DNA of 64,000 nt from Periconia sp. R9002 (taxonomy: Eukaryota; Ascomycota; Dothideomycetes; Pleosporales; Periconiaceae): the NCBI GenBank assembly GCA_023627715.1, contig JAMAHW010000008.1, positions 558,001 through 622,000 of the forward strand, given 5' to 3'. The notes beneath the pieces are model-generated. The model saw only the letters and a program-made list of their open reading frames with translations. It searched no databases and had not been told where the DNA came from. Numbering within the stretch: position 1 is the stretch's first letter; each line of letters begins with the position of its first letter. This document shows positions 1-10,528 of the stretch, one piece after another. A program made the translations under genes and the position numbers.

Positions 1-807
1 TCTACAGCTTTGGCAATGGGTGAAGATTGTGGGATGGGGTCACTCATCGGTATATCGTCATCGTCGCCCAGGATGGGGAGCGGGTCGTCATCGTACGCAT
101 TCTCGGCCGGGGGTGTTTCAGGCATGAAGGCTTCCGAGTCGGCAACTTGCTTCTTGCCCGCATTTGCTCGGTTTTCGGACACAGGTGGAGACAGAACGCG
201 GGTTTTTCGTCGCGATTCTGTCTTGACGGGGCGCATTCGAGGTGCGGCGCGGGGAACATTGGTAGTAATTTCACCGAGTAAATCTTCCATGAAATCATTC
301 TCTTCGGCGGTGGCAACCGGCTGTTGATCCTTAGCATGTCAGGTATGCGAAGGGATGACGGGACGTACCTTCGGCGCAGCAGCTGCAGCAGTCTGCGCTT
401 TGAAAAAGGAGTTGATTTTCCGATTTTGTTTGTCCCGTTGCTCCTTATCTTCTTCGCGTTTTCTCTTTGCTGTGGCACATTAGAACAAATCATTGGCGCA
501 GTACGGCAGTAAGTCACGTACCAGCTTTGCCCTTGGATGGTTGGGCGTCGTCTTCGCTCTCTGAAGCGTATCGATATCCGCCATGTTGCCCATCCCATTC
601 TTCTCTGCCGTCATCCACGTATCCCTCGCCATCATCGTCGACAATAAAATCGTCTTCCTCTAGACGACCCCTCACCAACTTTTTGTAGCCTTCTTCGTCG
701 ACCTCGTCGTACAATTGCTCTTCCTCTTCCACTTCATATGTGGATAAACGCGTCTTACCAGAAGCGCGTAGCGCACGCAGTTCTGCTAGTTTGGCTGCAC
801 GAGACAT
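1..807 (-). CDS. POL1: DNA polymerase alpha catalytic subunit, N-terminal part (cut by window edge)
   Basis: This is the catalytic subunit of the DNA polymerase alpha-primase complex, which extends RNA primers at nuclear replication origins and on the lagging strand. Modelled exons are 522-807, 369-469 and 320 to beyond base 1, joined by introns of 52 and 48 bp with phases that fit. The start at 807 gives MSRAAKLAELRALRASGKTR, the usual opening of the family, followed by an acidic stretch, a basic KRKREEDKEQRDKQ segment and INSFFKAQT. Exon 3 carries FMEDLLGEITTNV, a typical motif of the alpha N-terminal domain. Only about 236 residues are visible, so the exonuclease-like and polymerase domains lie outside the window. 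It is divergent from the oligoribonuclease gene at 1096, with 288 bp between the start codons holding two ACGCGT boxes. The identification rests on the N-terminal motifs alone. Confidence 0.88.
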
Positions 808-940
808 TATGGTAGTGTGTAAATAGAATCGAGCATGGAAGAAAGATACGAAGGACGGAAAATGTTTACAACGGCTGGTGTGATGAGTTTCGAGTTCAGA
901 CAGAGTGGAGGGGGAAGAGAGATGGATTGATGGATGCACC

Positions 941-958
941 GACGCGTTCGCACGCGTT
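941..958. promoter_or_regulatory. Paired MluI cell-cycle boxes (ACGCGT x2)
   Basis: ACGCGT occurs at 942-947 and again at 952-957, ten bases apart and so on the same helical face, about 135-150 bp upstream of the POL1 start. In yeasts this hexamer (MCB) is bound by MBF and drives G1/S expression of replication genes, POL1 included. Position and gene make it a good candidate. Binding is inferred. Confidence 0.55.
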
Positions 959-1095
959 AAGTGGACGCTGGGGCCACTTTTGATGCTAGCGCGAATAACA
1001 ATCAATTAATCGCCCCCTCGCCAAATCCAACCACCGCTCGCTCGCCTATCCACCCCATACATAACTCGCTGCGTATCCGACATCCGCATATCAGT

Positions 1096-1702
1096 ATGGC
1101 GTCCAAAGATCCTCTTGTGTGGATAGACTGCGAAGTATGCGACGCTTTCTCACTCATAAATCAATTGCTGAATCGGATAGATGACGGGCCTTGACTCTGA
1201 GAATGAAACCATCATGTCAATTGCTTGTTTCGTCACTGATTACAATCTCAACATTCTGGATCAGGACGGATTCGAAGTGGTGATTGGCCACAGCAAAGAG
1301 CAGTTGGATCAGATGGGAGAATGGTGTACGAAGCATCACGGTGAATCCGGTCTGACTCAGGCTTGTCTAGATTCGACTACAACACCTGAAGAAGCAGCTC
1401 AGGGTCTTTTGCGATATATCAAAAAGCACGTACCCAAGTCACGGAAGGCTCTGCTTGCCGGCAATTCGGTGCACGCGGATAAATCTTTCCTCGTAAAATC
1501 GCCGTATAACGTCGTTATCGATCATCTGCATTACCGCATCTTCGATGTCAGCAGCATTAAGGAAGCTGCTCGCCGCTGGGCATCGCAAGAAACGCTTGCG
1601 AGGATCCCCAGAAAGAAAAATCTGCATGAAGCTCGTGCTGATATATTAGAGAGCATAGCAGAGGCTAGATTCTACCGGGAAACCTTCTTTACGGGGACTT
1701 GA
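1096..1702 (+). CDS. REX2: Oligoribonuclease (3'-5' exoribonuclease, DEDDh family)
   Basis: This enzyme degrades very short RNA oligonucleotides to mononucleotides; fungal members act largely in mitochondria. Exons are 1096-1134 and 1181-1702, with a 46 bp intron, giving 186 residues, the normal size for the family. All four DEDD blocks are visible: the first acidic pair in VWIDCEMTGLD (split by the intron right after the E), then ETIMSIACFVTD, GNSVHADKSFL, and the final H and D in HEARADI. YRIFDVSSIKEAARRW is also typical. The first ATG gives no obvious long mitochondrial presequence, so either a short leader, an upstream non-canonical start or a cytosolic form is possible. It shares its 5' region with POL1. 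Confidence 0.93.
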
Positions 1703-3008
1703 ATGGTAGACGTACAGTAAAGTAGACAAGCCAAGTGTAAAGTCAAGTGTAATCCCACAGTCGATTTTCAATCCGACAGAATTTGTAGTTGGTACTCTGT
1801 CGAAATCAAGAGGTGCCTACAGACCAATGCAAGGACGTTGATGGTACGCAAAATTCTAAACTTGAACGCTGGGACCAGAAAAGCTGGACAGGAAAAGGTC
1901 AAACAAGTCTTGTGCGACTTGAATTTTTTCTTCTCGGCGTGACAATGAGCCAATGGAAGTAAACGGCCGTGGAGAGCAAACCTCATGCACCATTGAAATG
2001 CTGAAAAGAGGAGCGCCAAAAGTGGCCGTTTAGTTCAATGTCAGAAGGAAAAGCATTATAGATTCAGGTATGGATGTAACAAACACATGAAAGTTTGGAG
2101 GAAGCCTTGAGGAAAGCGCCGACGGTAGAGCAACCAAAGGTCATCATGGCCCTGTTAAGTGACCGGAGCGTGTTTAGCTCCCGCATAAGGCTATGCGGAA
2201 TTTTCACGCCAAATGCTAGGTAAATACCTATCTAGGTACGTAGGGCACTGCAATGCCAAAAAAAAAACCATACGTGGCTGTCGTGACACGAATCGATGCG
2301 CGAAGTGTGTTTTGAGTGGTCACGCTGCTGCACATGGGAAAGAAGGCAAAGGTCATTGGCATTAGTAGGCGTGGGGTGTGAATAGCGTGAGGAGGTGGGT
2401 GGTGTGAGATGGATGTTGGTGGTGCGAGTGGGATGCGTACTGTACTGTAGCTGTGCGGCGTGCCCCTCGCTCTTCGCCCTCGCCCGAGCTTCCGTGACCG
2501 GGGGAGCTTTGCAAGGCCCACCTCTCACAGCCTGTCGTGTTTCTTTTTTCACCATCCACTCGACCCCACGTCATGGCGTCGGCCACCTGATGATGGGTAC
2601 AACTCCCGCAATCAAATCACCTTATCGTCCTTCCTTCCACCTATATATCTGCCCGTGAGACGTCTCTGCTCTTGGCTTTTGGTCTTCACCATCTTCTTCT
2701 GTTTATTCAATTGCAATCACCATCTAAAACAAGCCGAATCATAATTGTCTGTCCTCGGTCCCCACTGCGGGAGCCTCAACAGTCGTCAGTCGTCCCTTCC
2801 CTTCCAAGCGCTGCTCCTGCTTCTGCCCCTACGCCGAGACCCGCTTCCCATTGTGATATCACTTATCCACCCTCATACCCACTTATACTGATCCCCTCTA
2901 GACTTGCAAAAAACTACACCACCCTCCAACCCTCCAACCCTCCAACCCTCCAAACTTACTTTTTCACATTTCTAACCTACCCGTCGCCGAATCTCACCTC
3001 TACGAAAC
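1703..3008. other. Intergenic region and long leader of the phosphofructokinase gene
   Basis: I see no convincing gene. A TATA-like run (ctatatat) lies near 2641-2648, about 360 bp before the PFK start, which suggests a 5' leader of roughly 300 nt. The last 100 bp before the ATG are strongly pyrimidine-rich, and the octamer ccctccaa is repeated in tandem around 2923-2951. CT-rich leaders are common in highly expressed fungal housekeeping genes. A near-palindrome ctaggtacgtagg lies at about 2232-2244. Confidence 0.5.
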
Positions 3009-5538
3009 ATGGCCCCTACTGAGGTCCCCCCGCCCCTCGAGGGCAAGAAACGCAGAATTGGCGTCATGACGTCGGGCGGTGATGCGCCAGGCATGAACGG
3101 CGCCGTGCGAGCTGTCGTCCGTATGGCCATCTACAGCAATTGCGAAGCCTTCGCCATCTACGAAGGCTACGAGGGCCTTGTGCAGGGCGGAAACATGATT
3201 AAAGAAATGCATTGGGAAGATGTCAGAGGCTTTCTAGCGGAAGGAGGTACAATCATCGGGACTGCACGATGCATGTCCTTCATGCAACGAGACGGTCGGA
3301 GAACTGCCGCCAAAAACATGATTCTGAAAGGCATCGATGCTCTGGTTATCTGCGGTGGAGACGGTAGTCTCACGGGTGCCGACAAATTTCGAGACGAGTG
3401 GCCGAGCCTTCTCGAAGAGCTGGTAGAGCGGAACGAGCTCACGTCTGAACAAATCGCGCCTTTCAAGCATCTGAACATCGTCGGCCTTGTTGGATCGATA
3501 GACAATGACCTGAGTATGACGGACGCTACCATTGGATGCTACAGTTCACTAGCCAGGATCTGCGAAGCCATCGATTCCGTCGATACCACCGCCACGAGCC
3601 ACCAACGTGCTTTCGTTATAGAGACCATGGGAAGACACTGCGGCTGGCTCACCCTCATGGCTGGTGTAGCTACTGGGAGCGACTTCATCTTCATCCCAGA
3701 AAAACCAGTCGAGGATGGATGGGAGGAGAACATGCTGTCTGTCGTCAGAAAGCACCGCGCGCTGGGCAAACGCAAAACCATTGTGGTTGTCGCCGAAGGC
3801 GCCATCGACGTGCACCTCAACAAAATCACCCCCACACAAATCAAGGATATCCTGTCCAAGGCCGGTTTGGACACAAGAGTCACCACTCTTGGACATGTAC
3901 AGAGAGGAGGGCGACCCGCAGCTTATGACAGAATGCTGTCCACACTTCAGGGTGTAGAAGCCGTCAAGGCTGTTCTGGAGGCAACCCCCGAGACCCCGTC
4001 GCCCGTGATATGTATGATCGAGAACAAGATTGTGCGCCGTCCATTGCTCGAAGCCGTGGCTCAGACAAAGGAGGTTGCAAAAGCCATTGAGCGCAAGGAT
4101 TTTGACAAGGCTATGCTCTTACGAGATGCCGAATTCGCAGATTACTACCGCTCATACCAGATCACAACAGCAGCCGATCAGCCCGACCTCAAGCTGCCAG
4201 CAGAAAAGCAACTGCGCGTCGGAATCATTCACGTTGGCGCTCCAGCTGGTGGTATGAATGCTGCTACTCGTGCTGTAGTAGCCTACTGCTTAGCACGAGG
4301 ACATACGCCTCTTGCCCTTCACAACGGTTTCCCGGGACTCATCCGGCACCACTCCGATGAACCAAAAGGAGCTGTACGGGAGATAGACTGGCTTGACGCC
4401 GACGGCTGGGCCAACAAGGGCGGCTCAGAAATTGGAACGAACCGTGGACTGCCGAGTGAGGATCTTGAAACTGTTGCATTTGTGTTCAAGAAATACAACA
4501 TCCAAGCTCTGTTTGTTGTTGGAGGTTTCGAGGCATTCACTGCTGTCAGTGAATTGCGCAAGGGCCGTGAGCACTACAAAGCTTTCAAGATTCCGATGGT
4601 AAGAATGATGCATGGATCAACACAGAATGATTATTCGCTGACGAATCTATAGGTCATCTTGCCGGCAACTATCTCCAACAATGTTCCTGGAACCGAGTGA
4701 GTATTTTCCTGCGAACCATAATTGTATGGAATCCCTGCTAATTCTCCACTCTCACATGTAGCTATTCCATCGGATCGGATACTTGTCTCAATGCTTTGAT
4801 CGAATACTGCGATGCTTGCCGACAATCTGCTTCTGCTTCACGCCGACGTGTCTTTGTCATTGAAACTCAAGGAGGTGAATCCGGTTACATTGCCACACTG
4901 GCCGGTCTGTCCATAGGTGCTTTCGCAGTATACACACCTGAGGACGGAATCAACCTCAAGATGCTCGACCGTGATATCGACTGTCTTCGCGATATGTTCC
5001 TCCAGGACCAGGGTCGGAACCGCGCAGGAAAGGTCATTCTCGTGAACGAGAAATCTAGCAAGACATACAATGTTCAAATCATTGCGGACATGATTGCGGA
5101 GGCCGGCAAAGGCAAGTTCGAGAGTAGACATGGCGTACCCGGACACTTCCAGCAAGGGACAACACCTTCACCCATGGACCGAGTCCGCGCTGTGCGGTTT
5201 GCCTTCCGATCTTTGGAACACTTGGAATCATTCGCCGGCAAAGATCCCGATGAAATTGACGATGATGCGTTGAGCACTGCTGTCATCGGTATTAAGGGTG
5301 CCAAGGTGCTCTTTTCTCCCATGGAAAATATTGAGAAGAAGGTATGTTCAGATCTACGACCCTTGATCATCAGGACGCTTGTTTGGGTTCACAATGCATT
5401 TCATTGCTCCGACTAAAGCTAACGTAATTCTAGGAAACCGATTGGCACCGCCGCCGCCCCAGGAATGAGTTCTGGATGGATCTGAAGCCATACGTGAACA
5501 TACTGAGTGGACGACCAGAAAACAAGGCTAAGGCTTGA
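3009..5538 (+). CDS. PFK1: ATP-dependent 6-phosphofructokinase
   Basis: This cytosolic enzyme phosphorylates fructose 6-phosphate to fructose 1,6-bisphosphate, the committed step of glycolysis. Exons are 3009-4598, 4653-4696, 4762-5341 and 5434-5538, giving 772 residues, the size of a duplicated eukaryotic PFK. The N-terminal half has the nucleotide loop [25 protein letters not shown], the catalytic GSIDNDLS (in place of the more usual T-I-D-N-D) and [10 protein letters not shown]. The C-terminal regulatory half repeats these in altered form: [39 protein letters not shown] and [11 protein letters not shown]. All introns lie in the C-terminal half, and the second exon is only 44 nt. It converges on NDC80, with 227 bp between stop codons. 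Filamentous fungi usually carry one such gene. Confidence 0.96.
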
Positions 5539-5765
5539 AATTGGCAGAAATGTATTCAAACCGGAGTTGATAAAATGAATTTAGTAGACATGAAATTATG
5601 AATGTTCCTTTGAACCCCATACCCATCTATCCATCCATCCATCCCCAACGCCCCTTGCATCATGCCCATCATTCAAATCATCAAAAACACCGTGGGTATA
5701 CTAAAAGCACAGCCAACTACATACTTATAATCATCAATTCGTTTCGACAACACAAAGCAAACCCC

Positions 5766-8198
5766 TCACACCAACTCCCACTTGTCCCCGGCAGCACCAA
5801 CATCATCCTCGACATCGCCCATGGCTTCTTCCTCCTGGCAACTGCGTTCGACCTCGTCGGCGATGAACTGTTCGTACTCCTCGAGGGACTTCTGGACGTG
5901 AAGCTTGAAGCGCACAATGTCGTCGAGCATGCGCTCGATCTCCGTGTGGAGCTCCTCGCGGAGCGTGTTGGCGCGGAGTTGGAGTTGTTCGTATCTAAAT
6001 GAAAGGAGAATGATTAGTTGTTTTGCTTTTCTGGTTTCGTCGTGTTTTCGCTAGGGAGAAGGGAGAAAGACTTACTCAATGTTGACTGCCATCTCGCGTT
6101 GCACCATGAGCTGTACCGATTCGCCGAGGTTGCTGCGCATGCGACCGAGTTCCTTCTCCATCTTTTCAATCTGCGCATCCGAGGCCGTCTTCTGCGTACC
6201 CGTGATCTCCCTCAGCTTCTCTAATTCTTCTTCGGCTTGAGCAACTCTGTGCCCCAAAGCTTCCACCTCAGCCTGCTTGTCGTCCATGGCCTGCTTGACC
6301 TGGTCCAGGAGATCGTGATTGTTCATGTCGGCTTCCAGTGCTGCGTTGCGACGTTCCGCGATTTCTTTTCGTAGGGCGAGGATGTTGGATTTCACCGTCC
6401 CGCGGAGATCAAGGTTGAGGAGTGTGTGAGGAGAGTATCCGGTGCCCGAATCAGCGAGCAGACGATCTGATGCTTCTTGCGAAGAGGCTCCCATTTGTGA
6501 CCCCGAGAAGTTGGGACTGTCGTTGATGGTTAGGACTAACTCGTACTCCTGGCCCTTTGCGTTGACTGCTGTGGTAGGTATCACGCCAACCTGGTAACCA
6601 AGATTGTTGTAGCGCTCAATCGTCTGTTCAAGCTCGTCGAGCTTACGAGACGCGGCCAATTCTCTTTCCGCCACTCGCTTTTTCGATTCTTCCACGCGAG
6701 CGGATGCTGCCTGGAGGGAAGAGTCAAGGCGCTCTTTTTCGGTGGACATGCGGTCAATGTCCGCAATCGTCATTCCGCGACCATCAATAATGGCCTGGAG
6801 CTCCTGTCTTTCCTTCTCTGCTGCCTCTAGCTCTGCCTCTGTCTTCTCGATCTCCTTCTCGAAGAGGCCGCATCTGTCGGTGTATTTGTTCATCCTGGCA
6901 TTGATGGTGTTGTTGTATGCCTCGAACTTGACATGATCTTCTTCCAAAATTTTGATCTGCTCCTCCAGTTTGTGAAGTCGTGGTCCTGATTTGGAGAGCT
7001 CGTCAATCTGATCTTGAAGAGCTTTGTACTCAGCCTCTAGCAACTGAACCTGTTCAAGGTGGTGCGCGTTGGCTTCATCGAACCGCCTGGCCATGGCCTG
7101 CACATGAGGTTGCATTGACCTGGCCATTGCTAGCTCACCATCTGGGTCATTTTCATCATCCTCGTCTTCCGCTGATAGCCATGTGCTATATGCGTCAGAC
7201 AGAAAGTCGAAGATGATGCGATCACCAGATACATCGTAGCCTGCTTCCATGCATGCTTCGTCATAATTGCCATTCTCGTACGCATACATCATCTTGGCAA
7301 GTTGCATCATCCAGTGAAGCAGGCCGAGAAACATGGACCAAGTGTTGGCCGATCCTACTGCGGCAATTGCCGACTTAGTGATGGCCTTTTCGAAAGGATA
7401 GCGCATCTGTTTCAAAAGTACCGGGACCTCTTGGTCCATTGATTTTTGGAAACGATAGGCGGGGTCAATGCGCTTGTACAGCCATTGGAACATGCAGTTG
7501 AAGTCTTTTTGAGTTGGTGAAGTCATGCATTTGGCCGAGAGGACATGTTTGGAATCCATCTCGAAGTTGTTTTGTGTAAGATATTCCAAGAGCTCTTGTC
7601 CCATTTGGGAGCGAGTGCTTGCATCTTTGAGGCGACGTGGATCGGTTGGAGCGCTGGATGGCAACGCAGCTGTCTGGAAAAACGACTGCCTGACACCACC
7701 CTGCCCAGCGCCATGAGACATGCGCGGCTTAAACACACTACTTCGACGCTGGGTATTCTGCTCGAAATTGGGAGCTGGTGCTGGAGTCTGGAAGATGGAA
7801 GCGCCAGGCGCAAAGCTCTTCCTTGCGCCACCTGCGCTGCTTGTACCAAACATGTTACTTGTGGAATTGCGATGGATGGACTGGAAACCCTGCTCAGCAA
7901 GGTTCGTTCCGGACGAGGAGCGCTGGAATACAGGTTGATTCGGGCGGCCTGGGGCAAGAGACATGCGTGAACCAGACTGCGAACGGCCATGGTGTGATTG
8001 CTGGGTGTTGAAATTGATACTGGAGCGCTTCATAGCGGACGATGGCATGGGAATCGCAGAGAGGTTGCTGCTTGTGGGCGCCAGTGTCTACATAAAATAG
8101 CATTGTTAGCCGGACGCCTTTCAGTTATGCGACGGGAGAAGGGCATGATTGAGACTGACCTGGCGGCGGACCGAGAAGAGGCCTGGCTCGTGGGCCAT
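5766..8198 (-). CDS. NDC80: Kinetochore protein NDC80 (HEC1)
   Basis: NDC80 is the microtubule-binding subunit of the outer-kinetochore Ndc80 complex. Exons are 8160-8198, 6076-8087 and 5766-5994, giving 759 residues. The tiny first exon encodes [13 protein letters not shown] and splices to [20 protein letters not shown], so the in-frame ATG at 8048 is not the true start. The disordered basic N-terminal tail (residues 1 to about 150) is rich in Ser, Arg and Gln, as expected for the Aurora-regulated tail. A calponin-homology domain follows ([41 protein letters not shown]). From about residue 330 to the end there are long coiled coils of Glu, Lys and Leu heptads. The last exon ends in an acidic tail. 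The start exon is supported by its agreement with fungal homologues and by phase. Confidence 0.95.
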
Positions 8199-9014
8199 AG
8201 TAGTAGTAGAGAGATTATTTCGCGAAGTTGTAATGCGAAAAACAAAACTGTATATAACCTAGAACAGCGGATGTACAGGTAGGTTGAAATGTGCGACGGG
8301 AATGATGAGGCGCTAAGCAGTTGGTAAAAGTGTTATGGAGGTTTACTGTTGTTGGCGGGCGGAGTTGTTTGTTGTTGCAAGCCACATTGGGACTAGCCCC
8401 CTAGCAACGGACGCGCCTTCTCAGCCACTGCCTTGATTGGGTAGGTAGTCGTACATCCTACCTAGGTAATCGTTCCCATTGCAAGAATGACACATAACAA
8501 AAAGCTAGTGTACATTGTAACATGAGGCAACTTGCATTTTCACGACGACGGACACGGCAAGCATAAGTAGATCCAATGAGTAAGAGAGAAAATAATAATT
8601 TGAACAAAAGAAATCAAGTAGCCACGCCCGCTCCGTAAAAAGGTGGAGCGCGACGGTAAAGAAAGTAGGTAGAGTGAATATACATCAATGGGGATGATGG
8701 AATGCTAGCCATGCTGTAACAATGAAACAACCCCTTCCACGCTTCCCCTTTTCCCGCTTTTCCCCTTGAGCACGGAACATCTTGTCAACTCCACCCACCA
8801 AGCATCGTCTGCCGTTTTCTTGTGTGTGCCTCGACTGGGGTATCGTGTGCATATGCAAGCAAAGTAAAATGTCCACAGCTGTCAAACTTCCAAACGTTTG
8901 CAGCGTATGCACCAAACAAAGAACCTCAAATCTCATTAAAACCTAGTCCGTCAGAATCATCGTAACCGTCTCCAAACCCCCTCTTGTGTCACGCCACTAT
9001 CTCCCAGGCAAAGA
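8199..9014. other. Intergenic region upstream of NDC80
   Basis: There is no supportable coding sequence. The palindrome TACCTAGGTA lies at 8459-8468, preceded by ggtaggtag; the same motif recurs elsewhere in the window. Otherwise I see nothing. Confidence 0.4.
8218..8226. promoter_or_regulatory. SCB/MCB-like element TTTCGCGAA upstream of NDC80
   Basis: The near-palindrome TTTCGCGAA starts 20 bp upstream of the NDC80 start codon. Its reverse complement contains CGCGAAA, which fits the yeast SBF consensus CRCGAAA. Placement before a mitotic gene is suggestive, but the position is very close to the ATG and could be within the leader. Confidence 0.3.
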
Positions 9015-9665
9015 TTATTTTATGTTTTTAAATAGGTCGTCCGCACCCAGACTGAATGTATCCTCGCTGACTCCAAATGATTTGAGCTCTGGCAACGCCG
9101 GCGGCGGCGGCCCTTTCTTCTGAGTGGGCTGTGGTTGGATCGAAGTTGTGCTGGGAGCACCATTCGTGTATGGCGTCTTTCGTTCGTTTCCCTCGAGTAT
9201 GGGACCGCTGATGAAGGAACTCTTCCTCTTGCCGAACCAGCTGGTGCTCTTCTTCCTCGTCAAACCGGGCTGACTGTTGAGGGTAGCGGGCGAGCCTGGC
9301 CGTTCCGAACTGAAGCTCTCGTGCGACGAGAGAGGACGGAGACCCAGGAACTTGCGCACCGAGCCTGGTCGTTTGCTGCCCGTTGGGCTCGTGGGAGGTT
9401 TCGTACTCGCGTTGTCGTTGGTGGTCGTCTGTTGCAGACTGGAGTCTGCGGATGCATCAGGGGATGGTTTTGCGGACTGTGAATCGCGATGCTGAGGAAA
9501 GAAGGCCGAGCTGGGAGTTGGGTGCGAGGACAATGGACCCTTACCGGGCGTGGGCGGGCGTGGAGTGTCGGGCGGGGAATCGAGCGGCGCAGGAATCGAG
9601 GTGCCTTCGGTGAGGGAGAAGTTGATGGGGGTCAGGGTCAAGGGCTTATACTTGTTGGCAGTCAT
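9015..9665 (-). CDS. Conserved hypothetical disordered protein ending in LFKNIK
   Basis: This single-exon gene encodes 216 residues if translation begins at MTANKYKPLTLTPINFSL (9665). An in-frame ATG at 9728 would add 21 residues of low complexity. I do not recognise a named family. The protein is rich in Pro, Ser and Thr and predicted to be mostly disordered, with two short ordered-looking islands: SVRKFLGLRPLSSHESFSSE near the middle and the C-terminal ELKSFGVSEDTFSLGADDLF. A basic patch, RKKSTSWFGKRKSS, resembles kinase target sites. No signal peptide or membrane segment is seen. The clean open frame with biased composition and the motif-like C-terminus argue for a real gene. The function is unknown. 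Confidence 0.7.
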   Translation of the reverse strand: MTANKYKPLTLTPINFSLTEGTSIPAPLDSPPDTPRPPTPGKGPLSSHPTPSSAFFPQHRDSQSAKPSPDASADSSLQQTTTNDNASTKPPTSPTGSKRPGSVRKFLGLRPLSSHESFSSERPGSPATLNSQPGLTRKKSTSWFGKRKSSFISGPILEGNERKTPYTNGAPSTTSIQPQPTQKKGPPPPALPELKSFGVSEDTFSLGADDLFKNIK

Positions 9666-10528
9666 GGCGTTTGGGGGTGGAGAGGTTGAGCTACTCTGCC
9701 GGCAAGATGGTAGGACGAGGACCAACAAGTTGGCGCGATTGAAGAGTGAGAAGGACTCAATGGCATCAATGGCGCGTGGGAGAAGGCGATCTGCGAGGGT
9801 AGCAGGGCAGATTCGCCAGTCGAGTGGAGTAGCTCAGGAGTTTAGGCGGGAGGCAGGGTTGGGCAGGGTTGTGGTTTGTTTGGCTCGACCGACGGAGAAG
9901 GCGGATGCGGATGTGCGTGAGCTGTGCGTGCGTGAGCGAATGCTTGTGCACTGCACGTCGTGCACCACGGCGCCGTTGTTAGTTGCTGTGACTATTTTGT
10001 GAAACGTTGGCACGCAGACAAAGGCCCGTCCGTGGTGCTGCGTACATGTGATTCCAGAGGGGCTGCTCAACGGTGAAATCTTACAAGAGGGTACATGTAC
10101 ATGTGTGGAATAGGTACAGGAAACCATCCATGTACCCTCTGTGCCTGGCATTGGCCGACGAAGCCTGCCTGCCTGCCTGCCTCTTCTTCTTCTTTCTTGT
10201 CAATCAAGACCGTTGCCGACCTGTGTTGCCCTTGCACCTTGCACAACGTCCTAGCGTTGCATCCCCGCCCAATCAGGAAGCCGCCCTCGACACCTCCTTG
10301 ACTCAGGGTCCCCGGTACACGTCCACTCCACCAACCTCTAGCCTTATGTCGAACAGCATTTTTTGCATCCATCAAGGCCCTAATCGCGACACGCCCATCG
10401 TCGCCCGTCCAAAATGCTGGTCATAACAGATTCGTTTCATTAATAGTAATATCATCCCATCTGCTACACCTACGTACCCATCCATCTACAAGTACGCTAT
10501 GCCCACCATGGTCTACCTCATCTCGGCC
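9666..10528. other. Intergenic region between the disordered-protein gene and ISN1
   Basis: No gene is supported; short frames here have no recognisable composition. It holds a tetranucleotide run (tgcc x4) followed by a tcttc tract at about 10166-10196, a GTACATGTAC palindrome near 10091-10100, and an inverted CCAAT box context (cccaatcagg) near 10267. Confidence 0.4.

Noticed and set aside
1768..2019. 83-aa minus-strand frame downstream of the oligoribonuclease gene
   Set aside because: Cysteine- and leucine-rich by chance, overlapping the probable 3' leader-free zone, with no homologous features I can recognise.
7523..7990. 155-aa minus-strand frame and matching plus-strand frames inside NDC80
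   Set aside because: These are shadows of the NDC80 tail in other frames with no family features.
8046..8048. NDC80 start at the in-frame ATG at 8048
   Set aside because: A 39-nt upstream exon (8160-8198) splices in phase and gives the typical fungal NDC80 N-terminus.
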